A stretch of 64,000 nt of DNA, taken from contig NC_056766.1 in NCBI RefSeq assembly GCF_018687715.1, positions 44,556,933 to 44,620,932 on the forward strand. The letters run 5' to 3'. Every line of letters begins with the position of its first letter. Position 1 is the stretch's first letter. The position numbers and the translations under genes were made by a program. Below, in pieces: positions 1-12,787 of this stretch. The notes below the pieces were generated by a model. It had not been told where the DNA came from. It saw only the letters and a list, made by a program, of their open reading frames with translations, and did not search any database. This DNA comes from Carya illinoinensis. Its lineage: Eukaryota > Streptophyta > Magnoliopsida > Fagales > Juglandaceae.

Positions 1-1993
1 ATTCATATTTTTTTTAACTTTTGATAAATATATTTAAATTCATCTTAACATCTAAATTCATTTTAGATAGACTCTATAAAACTCACTCTACCATCTTAAT
101 TTTTTATTATTTATAAAGAACTTAACTCAATTCAACATCCTAACAAAACCTATCTATAGAGAAGTAAACTCATAAATCATATTGTTAATGAGAACAATTA
201 TATAACAAGTCAGAATGAAATAAAGAATCGTCCCTAACTTACGATAATGGTTCGATATTAATACAGTACTCTTCATATTTATCCATAAATTAAACAATAA
301 ATAAATATACACAAATATTTACATGATTCAAAAAGTTGAAGATTTAGTACCAATCGATTAGGAAGAGTAAATTGATAGCCTCATTTTCAGTGTGATTTCA
401 ATATGTTCTTTTAAGAAGAGGAGGAAGAGAAGGGGACATGTTTTTTTTAGAAAAATTCTAAACAGCAGCCTACACTTTTTCACACCATTAAAAAATATGA
501 TTTTATTTTTTTACTTTATTTTATTTTACACTTTAAAAATATTGATATATTGAATGTAAGATTGCCGTGTAGTATGTCTCTTATTTTTTTATTTTTTTAA
601 AGTGGGAACCAAAATAACTTCATTTTACTAATTTATTTAAATTAATGAAACGATGTCGTTCTCTACATGGATAATCGTCCACATCATTAGTTTGAACTAG
701 GTTGAATTGGAATCGGCTTATGTCGGTTTTTTTATTTATCTGTCGTCGGCCAATCGATTCTACGCTGATTTCGGCCGATTTCAGACTCCGACGACCAGTT
801 AGCAGTCGATGACGGCCCGTGGTCGATTTTTGCACCTCCCTAAATTAGAGTGAGACTCTCCGTTGGGTCCCAGTGGCATGATTCCACAGAAAAGTGTGAT
901 GAGATGGTATTTCCGGTAGCGGTGGATGTCTGTCTGTCGATCTGTTCTCTATTTTTGTGTTGTTGGTTCAGGGTGGCCTACTCTTGGTAGGTAAAGTCAA
1001 TTTCATTCAGGCCCCACCCATCTCGACACCCTGCACAGTCCACACGCCTTTCCAAGCCAGCCTATTTGACTGCACAGTGCACACTCAACTTTCTCTCCTC
1101 TGTATCTGTATGCGGCCACGGCAGTCTACTCACTACATGGCAAATACTCATTTATTAAAAAACAAAAATCAAATTTTATTATATTAATAAAAATAATTTC
1201 AGATCGCATTAATTTATAAATTTAATTATACATAATATTTTTATAATTAAAATATTTTTCTAAACATAAATTCTCTTATAAATTCACAAACACACAAATA
1301 TATTCATGTATATGTAAATTTTTAAGCAAGGAAAAAAGAGATAGATAAAGTTAGATTTGTTAGCTCTTAGAGCATTGTCAATAAATTATATATATGTAAA
1401 TAACATTTTTATTAAATATAAGATGAATTTAAATTTTAACTATTCCATTAACATAATTGTTTAAATTGCAATAGCTATTTTTTCATTATATAATAATAAA
1501 ATAATATAAAATAAATTTAACTTTAATTATTTACATCAAATGTTCATATTATATTATTTATTTATTTATTATATAGTAATGAGTAATTAATAATTTAAAA
1601 AATATTTAATTTTTTTAATTATTAATTTATTTTATTTTCTCATATTAATTTATTCCATACGAAACTACCGACAAGTTTTTCAGCAGTGTGATTTTGCATG
1701 TGTGATCCGAAGCCGTGAAGTGGGCGGAAGAAAGAAGCAAAGATTTTTAGGTTGAATGATTTTTCATCTGGGCGAGAGAGAAGAAAAAATACGTGAATCG
1801 TGATGATGAAATTTGGTTTATTTGAAAGGAAAAGAAATTGGCTGAAATTTATGGACGTAGATAGAGAAAAAAGAGAGTGTTATAAAAAAATAATAAAATA
1901 AATATTTGATATGTATACCGTATTTATCAAATTTGATTTTAATTTTAGATTTATTGTAACTAAAAATTACTATAACAAAGTTTTGACTAATTC
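1..1993. other. AT-rich intergenic DNA
   Basis: No gene is recognisable here. The stretch is strongly AT-rich with many homopolymer runs. A more GC-balanced island at about 640-1130 has short open frames on both strands, but none resembles a known protein family and none has convincing splice context. Confidence 0.6.
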
Positions 1994-3285
1994 AATATGA
2001 TGATTTTTTTATATCTTTTTAACTATTTGAAGATGTCTTTTAAGTTTAGATACTTCATTAAAGACGCTCTAATATTCTTAGGTAATGTTTTAGATATGAA
2101 CGTACAACCAATATTAGTATGTTGCTGACTCAGTTCTGCCTAAAGGGTAAGATCAAAGTTGCATGAAAATCGTGGGGCTGTTGAAAGTTGAAACTGATGA
2201 GATGAAGGATAAGATCAATGGAGTTGGTGACTTTTTATTGTACGTAGAACCAATAATTACCTCCAAAACGACGTCACAGCACTGATCAGTAGTACTGTAC
2301 TAACACACACTCTTGAGTCTTGTCGTTTGCTTATCATTTGTGTTCTTTTGCGTGTTTTGGAAAGTGAAGCACTGCAAAAGTTATCGATTAATATTTTATT
2401 TTTTTATTTAATCATTAAGAAAATAATTTTAAATAAATTTGTAAATTTTTTGTTTTAAAAAAAATGTATAAATAAAATGATATAAAAAAAAATATTATAT
2501 AAAATTATGTCAGTCTATAATTTTATTTTTATAAAAATTTAATTGTGTCTATAATACTTTTTAATCTAAAACGATATTTTTTTAATAATGATTAAACTTA
2601 GTTATTTTATTCTAAATTACAGCCTCATCAGCATTGGTACTTTTAGAGTTTCTCGTGTCATTGAACTTGGAAATAATTATACATATGGCATTAAAAAGCT
2701 TATCTTAATTTCAAGTTGTAGCCGAAGGGAGGTCCCATAAGAGATGGATGCGGGATAATCATTTCACATGGTTGACAATTAAGATTCTCACAATCCTTGG
2801 ATCAATTGATCCGATCATCACATAAATAATTAAACATAATACACACAAATATTTAAAAAAAATATATCATGTACTATATATATATATACATACATATATA
2901 TATTTATACATAACGTTGTGCATGCTGAAAAGGATCAAAAGAAAACACAAGTATGTGGGAAAATATAGTTTTGTAATAAGAATTTGAAACAATTTATTAA
3001 TATATATCGAAGATCAAGTTGATAGAATAATTCATAGATAAAATATATATATTGAGTTTATCCCTTAATATTTAAAATTGGAGAAAATGGTATCATGCAT
3101 GCATGGATATTATTCGATATCGCGTACATACGTGCACACATGTATATAAATTATATGTGTATGTATGGTTCATGTATATATGATATAAAAGATGGTTAAT
3201 GAAGCACATATATAATGTAGAGAATATTACATACACACGCAAATATGAAATATACATATATAAATACATTCATACATACACAATA
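1994..3285. repeat. Direct repeat copy A (~1.29 kb)
   Basis: This segment is nearly identical to 5987-7285. I see about eight substitutions and about six small indels, for example four extra bases (ggcc) in copy B within 'atcgtgg...ggctg'. It has no terminal inverted repeats and no TG...CA ends, so it is not an LTR. It codes for nothing I recognise. The Copia remnant lies between the two copies in the same order. Confidence 0.85.
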
Positions 3286-3294
3286 TATAAGAAA

Positions 3295-3642
3295 TGCAAC
3301 CAAATGTGAGCAAGAATCAAGAGTGTGTGCTGGGCGATGAAAGAAAAAGGTATGGAAGAAAGTTTCTCCTTTTACTTGCTTGATAAAATGTCTATACAAA
3401 AGAATGCTTATATAAGCCTACAAAAAAGCATGTGATTTCCATCGTACAGATTCTCCATTATCTCCCTAGCTAACAACCTTGACAGAAAAACAAAAGAAAA
3501 GAAAGTGGCTGTACAAGCAGACAAAAAAAATTGTACACTGAAATATTGCTCTGCATTTTCTGTACACTGAAATATTCTCTGCATTTTCTGTACACTGAAA
3601 TACTGCTCTGCATTTTCCTCTAAGCAACTTCACTAGTTTCCA
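3295..3642 (-). repeat. 3' LTR of truncated Copia remnant
   Basis: Read on the minus strand, the LTR begins TGGAAACTAG just after the polypurine tract (GAGGGGGG, 3643-3655) and ends GGTTGCA, giving the expected TG...CA ends over 348 bp. A TATA-like motif (TTATATAAGC) lies inside. Three near-identical copies of a ~26-30 bp unit containing 'tgtacactgaaata' occur at 3530-3615. No 5' partner LTR is present in the window. Confidence 0.7.
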
Positions 3643-3652
3643 ATAGCCCCCC

Positions 3653-5986
3653 TCAAGATGGAGAGTAGATATCTACTACTCCCATCTTGAGCATGCATGA
3701 GTAGAGACTTTGAGAATCCAAAGCTTTGGTAAGCATGTCTGCAATCTGAGATTTGCTCATGACATGCTTAGTGACAATGCTTCCATCTTGTATTTTGTCT
3801 CGGATTAGGTGACAATCAAGCTCTATGTGCTTGGTCCTTTCATGAAAGATGGGATTTGTGGCTATATGCACAGCAGACTTATTGTCACAATATAAAATGG
3901 CAGATTGGGGATGTGTTACCTGTAAGTCTTCAAACAAATATCTAAGCCAAGTTAATTCACAACACAAATTTGCCATAGCCCTGTATTCTGCCTCTGAAGA
4001 GGACCTAGAAACCACTTGCTGCTTCTTAGACTTCCAAGACACCAATGACTCTCCAATCAAAACACAATATCCTGTCATAGATTTTCTGGTATCAAGACAA
4101 GCACCCCAATCTGAATCACTATACCCATGCAACTGCAGCTTTGAATTTATGGGATAAAATAACCCTTGGCCTGGTGCCCTTTTGATGTATCTTAGAATTT
4201 TATGTGCTGCATGCAAATGTGGAACCCGAGGACTATCCATGAATTGGCTCAATAACTGAACAGGATATGAAATATCTGGTCTTGTTATTGTTAGATACAG
4301 CAAACGACCAACCAATCTTCTGTAAAGTGTTGGTTCTAGAAGTAATTCTCCTTCTTCTTTACTTAACTTCATGTTCTGGTCCATAGGGATCCTAGCAGGT
4401 GCAGAACCGATGGTCCCTGAATCACTTAGAATGTCTAGGGCATATTTCCTTTGGCATATGTGAATGCCATGCTCAGACCTGGCCACCTCAATCCCAAGAA
4501 AATATTTCAATTTTTCCAAATCCTTGATTCTAAACTTATCATGAAGTGAAGCTTTGAGATGATTGATGGTGTCAATGCAGTCACTAGCCACAATAATATC
4601 ATCTACATACACTAGAATAGCTGTGAATGAACTGTTGCTTTTCTTGGTGAATAAACTGTAATCAGCTTTAGATTGAGTGTACCCTTGTTCAACAATGAAC
4701 TTGGACAACTTAGAGTACCACTGTCGTGATGCCTGTTTCAGTCCATATAAACTTTTCTTAAGTTTGCATACCCTCTTGCTATTACTATTAAAATACCCAG
4801 GAGGGAGTTCCATGTACACTTCCTCATCTAACTCACCATGCAAGAATGCATTATTCACATCAAATTGGTAAAGATTCCATCCTTTTATTGCTGCTACAGC
4901 CAGCAAGGTTCTTATAGTGACTAACTTAGCCACGGGTGAGAAGGTCTCATGGTAATCGAGACATTCTTGTTGGGTATAACCCTTTGCCACTAGTCTTGCT
5001 TTAAATCTCTCCACACTCCCATCAACATTGAACTTAACCTTATACACCCACTTGCACCCAATAGCTTTCTTATGAGGAGGTAAATCAACTAAAGACCAAG
5101 TGTCATTAAGTTCAAGAGCCTTAATCTCAGCTCTCATGGCTGTGCACCATTCAGGATAATTCTTGGCTTCTTGGTAATCTTTAGGCTCAGATTGTGAGGT
5201 AATGGAAACAATAAAAGATTTGTGTGCAGTGGACAGTTTTTCATAGGAAATACTGTTACTAAGAGGAAAGGGGTTACCTGAGGGGTTTTGGCCCTTTTGT
5301 TTGTCCAAAACTTGAGATGAGTGAAGAGAGGCAGCTTGTTGGCATATGAAGTCCTGCAAGTAAGGAGGTGCCCTTCGAATTCTCATTGATCTGCGAGGTA
5401 AGTGAGTTATAGAGGTGGTATTTGGTGTAGAATCATGGCTAGGAGGATTTTGGAGGTCATTATCAGGTTCACTTTGATCAGAAGTTTCTGAGATTTCTTC
5501 TTCAGAAATTTCAATTTGAGTATTTGTCTCTATTCCTTGTGGGACAGGTTGTGTAAAACTGGTAGCAATTTGAGTAAAACTGACATTTCCTTGATCTGGT
5601 TGGGTTTGAATATTTGTGAGAATTTCTTTGTAAGGAAAAACATTTTCATAGAAAATAACATTCCTAGAGACAAAAATCTTTTTGGTTTCAAGATCCAACA
5701 AAGTGTATCCTTTGATTCCAAAGGAATATCCTATAAACATACATCTTTTTGCTCTAGGGTCAAACTTGTGCCTTCCATTAACAATTGTTGTAGCAAAAGC
5801 TAAACAACCAAACACCTTAAGATGGTTGTAATCAGGTTTCTTCTTGAATAAAACTTGATAAGGGCTTTTGTCATTTCATGTGGGTGAAGGTGTTCTGTTT
5901 ATGAGATGGATAGCAGTTAAAACACAGTGATTCCAATATTTTAGAGGGATGCCACTTTGGAATTTCAATGCCCTAGCAGTGTTTAG
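3653..5986 (-). pseudogene. Copia pol fragment (integrase end, RT, RNase H)
   Basis: The reading frame runs from the break near 5986 to the stop near 3653. It begins in the late integrase region (TARALKF...HLINRTPSP) and is interrupted by an in-frame TGA at 5876-5878, where relatives have TGG (Trp). It then stays open for about 740 codons: KSPYQVLF and KVFGCLAFA, the RVT_2 reverse transcriptase with FDVNNAFLHGEL and the YVDD catalytic motif, and a Copia RNase H with SDSDWG, SSSEAEYRA and YCDNKSA. The active-site residues of RT and RNase H remain, but the truncation and nonsense codon make it a dead copy. Confidence 0.85.
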
Positions 5987-7285
5987 AATATGATGATTTT
6001 TTTATATCTTTTTAACTATTTGAAGATGTCTTTTAAGTTTAGATACTTCATTAAAGACGCTCTTATATTCTTAGGTAATGTTTTAGATATGAACGTACAA
6101 CCAATATTACTATGTTGCTGACTCAGTTCTGCCTAAAGGGTAAGATCAAAGTTGCATGAAAATCGTGGCCGGGGCTGTTGAAAGTTGAAACTGATGAGAT
6201 GAAGGATAAGATCAATGGAGTTGGTGACTTTTTATTGTACGTAGAACCAATAATTACCTCCAAAACGACGTCACAGCACTGATCAGTAGTACTGTACTAA
6301 CACACACTCTTGAGTCTTGTCGTTTGCTTATCATTTGTGTTCTTTTGCGTGTTTTGGAAAGTGAAGCACTGCAAAAGTTATCGATTAATATTTTATTTTT
6401 TTATTTAATCATTAAGAAAATAATTTTAAATAAATTTGTAAATTTTTTGTTTTAAAAAAAATGTATAAATAAAATGATATAAAAAAAAATATTATATAAA
6501 ATTATGTCAGTCTATAATTTTATTTTTATAAAAATTTAATTGTGTCTATAATACTTTTTAATCTAAAACGATATTTTTTTAATAATGATTAAACTTAGTT
6601 ATTTTATTCTAAATTACAGCCTCATCAGCATTGGTACTTTTAGAGTTTCTCGTGTCATTGAACTTGGAAATAATTATACATATGGCATTAAAAAGCTTAT
6701 CTTAATTTCAAGTTGTAGCCGAAGGGAGGTCCCATAAGAGATGGATGCGGGATAATCATTTCACATGGTTGACAATTAAGATTCTCACAATCCTTGGATC
6801 AATTGATCCGATCATCACATAAATAATTAAACATAATACACACAAATATTTAAAAAAAATATATCATGTACTATATATATATACATACATATATATATTT
6901 ATACATAACGTTGTGCATGCTGAAAAGGATCAAAAGGAAACACAAGTATGTGGGAAAATATAGTTTTGTAATAAGAATTTGAAACAATTTATTAATATAT
7001 ATCGAAGATCAAGTTGATACAATAATTCATAGATAATATATATAATATATATTGAGTTTATCCCTTAATTAAAATTGGAGAAAATAGTATCATGCATGCA
7101 TGGATATTATTCGATATCGCGTACATACGTGCACACGTGTATATAAATTATATGTGTGTATGGTTCATGTATATATGATATAAAAGATGGTTAATGAAGC
7201 ACATATATAATGTAGAGAATATTACATACACACGCAAATATGAAATATACATATATAAATACATGATTCATACATACACAATACA
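5987..7285. repeat. Direct repeat copy B (~1.3 kb)
   Basis: This is the second copy of 1994-3285, in the same orientation. Its left edge abuts truncated Copia integrase sequence within the shared string 'aatatgatgattttttt'. At its right edge similarity stops after 'catacatacacaata', and the sequence continues into a (TA)n/(TC)n-rich stretch instead of the LTR that follows copy A. Confidence 0.85.
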
Positions 7286-7365
7286 TATATACATATATAT
7301 ATATATATGTATATTATTGGAGCGAATATGAATGCAATTATATGGTACGTGTTTTGTCGTTTTAC

Positions 7366-7367
<2 letters not shown>

Positions 7368-7427
<60 letters not shown>
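7368..7427. repeat. (TC)n / (GA)n microsatellite
   Basis: A pure dinucleotide run of about 60 bp, followed by a short (TA)n run. Confidence 0.95.
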
Positions 7428-7428
<1 letters not shown>

Positions 7429-7890
7429 TATATATATAAGTAGTACTATATATTATATATATTGGAAATAAGATAACGAGGATAGTCACTACAACAAAAT
7501 TGCCATTTTTCCACGAGTTCTTTTTCCACTATATAAGCTTATGAAAAATACTTCTTATTGTTACAAATCTTGTTTGTGGAAAAAAATATTTGTTTTTATC
7601 ACTACTTCACGTTCCACGATTTTGAAATAGTGGGTAAAACTACCTTTTGCGGCTACACAATAGCGCCACAAATAAGTTGGAATATTTTTCACTTAAATAC
7701 GTTTGACGATGCAATTTTATGAGTAAAATTAATTTTTTGCGGCGAGTTTTTGTCGCCGCAAATGACCACTTTAATCTCCACCATTCGATAAGACCCTAAT
7801 TTCCCTTGTTACTTCTCCTCTCTTCCTCCCGCCCCACGGACGTAGCCTTCCCCTTATTTCCTTCTCTTGTCTCTTCTCTGCCCCATGCCC

Positions 7891-8042
7891 TTTGTTCTTT
7901 CTTTCCCCCACCCCCCGACACACGGCCTTAGGCCCTCACCCAATCACTCTCTTCTCCGTTCTCTACCCCCTGCCCTCGCCCTTTCCTTTGTTCTTTCTCT
8001 CCCCCACCCCCCGGCACACGGCCTCAGGCCCTCACCCAGTCA

Positions 8043-8046
<4 letters not shown>
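7891..8046. repeat. Tandem duplication of a ~96 bp C-rich unit inside the CACTA element
   Basis: A block starting 'tttgttcttt' at 7891 recurs at 7987 with only a few differences. Both copies contain the CCCCCACCCCCC and ACACGGCCT motifs. The array leads directly into the (TC)n run. Confidence 0.8.

Positions 8047-8048
<2 letters not shown>

Positions 8049-8116
<68 letters not shown>
8049..8116. repeat. (TC)n microsatellite inside the CACTA element
   Basis: A pure TC run of about 68 bp within the CT-rich leader-like part of the transposon. The open frames through it are low-complexity artefacts. Confidence 0.95.
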
Positions 8117-8119
<3 letters not shown>

Positions 8120-8335
8120 ACGAATCTCGATCTCACCCTGCGACAGTCCCCCCATCTCACCCTGACGGCCTGACCCAGTTCCCTTGACCCTGATCCAGTC
8201 CCCCCGACTCTCGTCTCTCTCTTGCCGAGTCGCCGCACGACCTCACGTTGATCCAGTAACCACCCTCGCAGGCCGCGGTCGACACGGTAAGCCTCTCTCT
8301 CTCTTCTCCCTTCGTCTTATCTCTTTGTTTAAAAT

Positions 8336-8632
8336 GTAAATCTGTGTAATCTTGCAATGATATCTTGTATAAAATTTGTTTGATTTTGTGATGATATGGT
8401 TGTGTAAAATTTGTGTAATGTTGTGATGATATGATTGTGTAAAATCTGTGTGATATTGTGATGATATAGTTGTGTAAAATTTGTGTAATATTGTGATGAT
8501 ATGGTTTTGTAAAATCTATGTAATGTTGCAATAATATGATTTTGTAAAATCTGTGTAATATTGTGATGATATAGTTGTGTAAAATCTATGTAATTTTGTG
8601 ATGATGAGTTTGTATAAAATATGTGTAATTAA
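8336..8632. repeat. ~35 bp minisatellite, about 8 units, in the CACTA element
   Basis: The unit is approximately tgtaatgttgtgatgatatg followed by ~15 bp ending in aaaatctg. It repeats about eight times with a few substitutions per unit. It lies just downstream of a good splice-donor-like site (ACACG|GTAAGC near 8285), so it may be intronic in an element transcript. Confidence 0.8.
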
Positions 8633-11600
8633 ACAGGATTGATGTTGCAGACTTGCACTTGATGAGTTTGAGTTAAGTATGAGGTTCTTTTTGTTGGGAT
8701 GTTTTGAATTATAAACTGGGATTATACTCTAATTAGAGCCTTGTAAATGGGTAATGCATGAGTAATTAACTTGGTGAAATATTTTTGGTGGTTCGACATT
8801 TAATTAGCTTGAAGTAAGATGAAATATTTTGAAGCCCATGAGCTACTTTCTGATTGATCTGGGCGTCAGTTTTATGTCAGTCCCTTTTAGTGATAAGGCA
8901 TTTACTTAAGTTCATCAAGCTCCATTAAATTATAACAAATTAACTTTGACTTTATTCCTCCATTACGGCTTTGAGCATACAAATTGGTTGTATTGGTTGC
9001 TCCGCTTTAGATTGTTTAAACTGGTTACATCAATAACATGCTCTTTCTAAATTACGTTTTACTTTTTATTGGAATTAACTTGGATTTGGTTTTATGCTAC
9101 CCTCAGGAGCAAAAGGCCATATTGGAGAATGAGGCCCTGCCCTTGCACAAACAGGTTCCAATTAAACTTGATTCAACTATGCATGCGTACACATCAGATT
9201 AGTGTTATGTTATGCTTTTGGATGTCAGAAATAAATGGAACCTGATTTGGTGTTAGATTAGTGTTGGATTGGATTTGATTGTATATGGAGGAAGGGTTGT
9301 ATTAGTCCATTGGGACAATCATGTAGCCATGACAGAAGAGATCAATTCTGATGTGTAGTGTGGGGAGTTTTAGGGGTGAAGTAGTCAACAACATGATGGT
9401 TTTGTTATGATCCTATAATTATATAGATGGCTGTATATCTTTTTGGGAAGGTGTTTACAGATGGCCCTCACACATGATGCATATGAATGAAGGGTATGAT
9501 GGGGTGATAATCCTTAAACTCGGTTTTTGGTCTAGGATCAAGTGATGACTTTCCTAATGCTGGCCATGTGAAATATTCTGGGTATTTTGTCTAAGTTTCT
9601 TTGACAGTTGTGATTTTTACTTTTCTAGAGCTTTTATTGATCAAAACCTTTTCTGTGTGAACTGACTACATATTTATTCTATACAGGTTCCACAAATGGA
9701 TGAGATATCTTCTTCACTTGGTGCACAGTTACTGATGACACACTCTATGATACCACTAGCATGCATTTAGAAGGGCTCAAGATTGGTTCTAGCAATGTTG
9801 GTATCAAAGCTAACAAAGTAAGTTACCAACTTTGTTTTAGATCTTGAGTTTGTCATGGTTGAAATGCATCATAGAGTTATGTTAGCTACTTGATAACTGG
9901 TTGCTGGATATGAGGTAGGACTTTAATTGGGTTTGGTCATTATATAAATAACTATATATAGTTGGAATGCCTTTGGGTTAGCCAAAGGGTTTGTATTCAT
10001 AAGGACTTGGCTGGAAAATTGATTGCAGTTTGGTTGATGTAATTAATGAAGCTTGAAGAGCATGCTATGGCTTTAATACAAGTTTGTTTTAAAAAATGCT
10101 GGTAAAAAATCAAGGTAGATGCAGGAAAAAAGTATGGCAGATCAAAACAATGCAAATCATGCGTTACAGTGTATGAGTGGGATTGTAAATCCAAATCTGG
10201 TTATTATTATGATGTTGAGAGTTTGGTTATTATATAAATAAATATATATCCAATAGTGGTTCGAGTATGATTAACATGTTCTTGATGGTGCCACCTTAGA
10301 TCTCAGTAAAAGATGGTGGTATTTTACATTTTAGAATTATGTTGTAACGCTGGAGCTAATCAGTAATAGTTTTAGTACACAAATACTATCTGTTCCTAGT
10401 CCTTGTATGTTTGATGTGATAAATTCCATTGGAGTCTTTTCTAAAAAAAAAAAAAAAAAAGGGAAAAAAAGAGGAATTCCACTACAGTCATGATATTATG
10501 GTTTGTAACACGTGTGGCACAATAGCTCCTAATAAAAAAAAAAAAAAAAAAAAAAAAGAGTGTTCTTATCTGGATGTAGATGGATGTAGTGGGCTTAACA
10601 ACTAGATGTTTTAGTTAATGTACTAATATGGTTTTGGGCAAACTGGTGGAATGTTAAACTGTTAAAACTGGTATGGTTTTCAGGTACTTAACAGCAGGAT
10701 GTATGGATGAAGAGCTTTGTTTGCCCAAAGTTATACTGGGGGGATTGCAAACTAGAACTGGATCTTGTGCAGCCTTTTATGTGTGTCTAGAACTGTTGAT
10801 ATTATGTATACATGGATTATATTAAGTAGTGTTGGATTCTATTAGTTGATTAGGCTGCTGTGAGTTGGGAAAATGTATGCTTCCCTCTTGTACTCCCTAC
10901 TTTACAAACATTGATGTATCTCCATGCATGGGTTGATTTATTTCAATATTGGAATGATGTTTTCCAAAGTGTTATATATCTTCAGTCGGTGCAACCACAG
11001 AATTTGGATCCAAGTACTTGCCATTAGTTATGTTATGGATATATATATGTGATGGCATATTCATTAATATTCATATTCAGCCTATATATATAGCATTTTG
11101 ATATAAGCAGCATATTGTGAGAAAAGACCATTTTGGAAGAGTGAGAAATGGTCAAAAAATGGTCATGCAAAAAATTCTTAACCCACGAGTACATTAGGTG
11201 GGAAATGGTATAATTTCACCAGTTATTGACAATGCACCTTGGTTGGGAAAGATCTATTCCCACAAAATGCGTTCATGAAAACTATAAATGCCACCAAATC
11301 ATTTAGTGTGAAAATTAGTATTTCCCACTAGTTATAGTTGATTTTAGTCACATTTTGCCATGAAATTTATTGTTTTTCTCCACTACCTATTTGGTGAAAA
11401 AATGTAAGCATTTTTCACTAGTTCACGAATTAGTGGGAAAAAACACTTAGTGTTATCAACTTTAAATCACTAGTCTCCCACGGATAGATTTAGTGGAAAA
11501 AGAGCGTTTCCCACTACGAGTATAGTTTTTCCGAGTAAATACTCTTGCAGCAAAAGCTGACAAATGTTGTAGTGAGTTATTAATAAGAAAATTATAAATA

Positions 11601-12787
11601 ATATGTAGAAGGAATATTTTATTATTAAGTTGATATATAGAACATATATAATAAAATGTTTATTTATCTTACCATTTGAGTGATATTGATTGTGTGCCCT
11701 ACTAACTTATACACAAAAAAGAGGACGATCAAAATCGCTTTAACTGAGATATGCTACATAGCAGCTAGCCTCACATTCAATATATCAAAAATTTTGAAGT
11801 GTAGAATAAAAAAAGATAAAAGAGTAAAATCATATATTTAAATAGTGTAAAAAAATATGAGGCTGCCATGTATAATTTTTCTTGTGAAAATTTACAGTTC
11901 AAAATGTTATAAAATTTTTACTATATAAAAATAAAAAGTATTTGTGATCAATTTTTTACAATAAAAATAATCATTTACTATTAAAATATTCATTTTAATT
12001 AAAACTACTTATTTTTATTAAAAATAATTAATCGTAAATAAATAATTTTTTATAGTATTTACAGAGTCCCTAATGGATATTGATTAATCCATGGCCTCAC
12101 AAAGCACTCGAAAAGAGCTTTAGATCAAAGCATGATGTGCTAGCCAGCTGGTTTGCACGATATGGTCGATCGATAAAATGGGCTCCACTTGCCAATTGAT
12201 TAGGGATTACTTATAGTGTTATCCGTGATGGATGTGTTTGGATTGATTCTGAGTATAACAGCTTAAATTATGATATCATCTGATAATTATTACTAGAATT
12301 TTTATTTTTATTTTTTTTAATGATTAACTTTTTAATAAAAAAAAATAGATAAATAATGTTAGATATAATTTTAAGATGTTTAATTTTTGCATACTCATTT
12401 TAAGAAAATAAGATTTATTATTAAAAAATAATTTATTTATATAATTTTCATATCTATCAATTTTTAAAGAAAATGTATGAAACTTACACATTTAAAGATT
12501 GTAAATATTATTTTTCAAGTTGGATATATGATGGCTAGGATGTATTGGATCAATATATATAAAACAAGAGTACTATAAGAAAAAATGAATATATAATATT
12601 CGTCCTAAATATAATCACGTCTGATTAAAATATTGTCAATACGACATATTTTAAGTGACGGAGTCTATTTATATATTAACATATAAAATTATTTAAAATA
12701 TCTAGCATGAGTGCTACTTCCATTAATATTAATGTGATAGAATCATTCTCTCCACATTATTGTATAAATGTACATATGATGACTTAG

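Larger units (their letters stand above)
3295..5986 (-). mobile_element. 5'-truncated Ty1/copia retrotransposon remnant
   Basis: The remnant keeps the 3' LTR, the polypurine tract and the 3' part of pol: the C-terminal end of integrase, reverse transcriptase and RNase H. Gag, protease, most of integrase, the primer-binding site and the 5' LTR are missing. The break at 5986/5987 falls inside integrase coding sequence and joins directly onto repeat copy B. Because the 5' LTR is absent, neither insertion age nor target duplication can be read. Confidence 0.85.
7487..11574. mobile_element. Non-autonomous CACTA (En/Spm) DNA transposon, 4.1 kb
   Basis: The left end reads CACTACAACA and the right end TGTTGTAGTG, a perfect 10 bp terminal inverted repeat starting with the diagnostic CACTA. 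The trinucleotide AGT flanks both ends (7484-7486 and 11575-11577), which matches the 3 bp target duplication of the superfamily. The subterminal zones (about 7500-7640 and 11190-11530) hold many short repeats of the TTTCCCAC / GTGGGAAA type in both orientations, as expected for transposase-binding arrays. No transposase-length ORF is present (longest about 120 codons and low complexity), so it must move in trans if at all. The interior carries a CT-rich leader, two tandem arrays, two A-runs and a few exon-like blocks. Confidence 0.85.

Noticed and set aside
1994..7285. Copies A and B as a pair of long LTRs of one element
   Set aside because: They lack TG...CA ends, a primer-binding site and a polypurine tract at their borders. 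The enclosed Copia has its own LTR and lies in the minus orientation, and copy B cuts into its integrase.
7867..8238. Overlapping ORFs on both strands at 7.9-8.2 kb
   Set aside because: They are made largely of the (TC)n run and the C-rich tandem duplication inside the CACTA element. They have Leu-Ser or Arg-Glu low complexity and no homology.
8640..11180. tRNA or rRNA genes in the CACTA interior and AT-rich deserts
   Set aside because: No cloverleaf with matching A and B boxes and no rRNA-like conserved block was found by eye.
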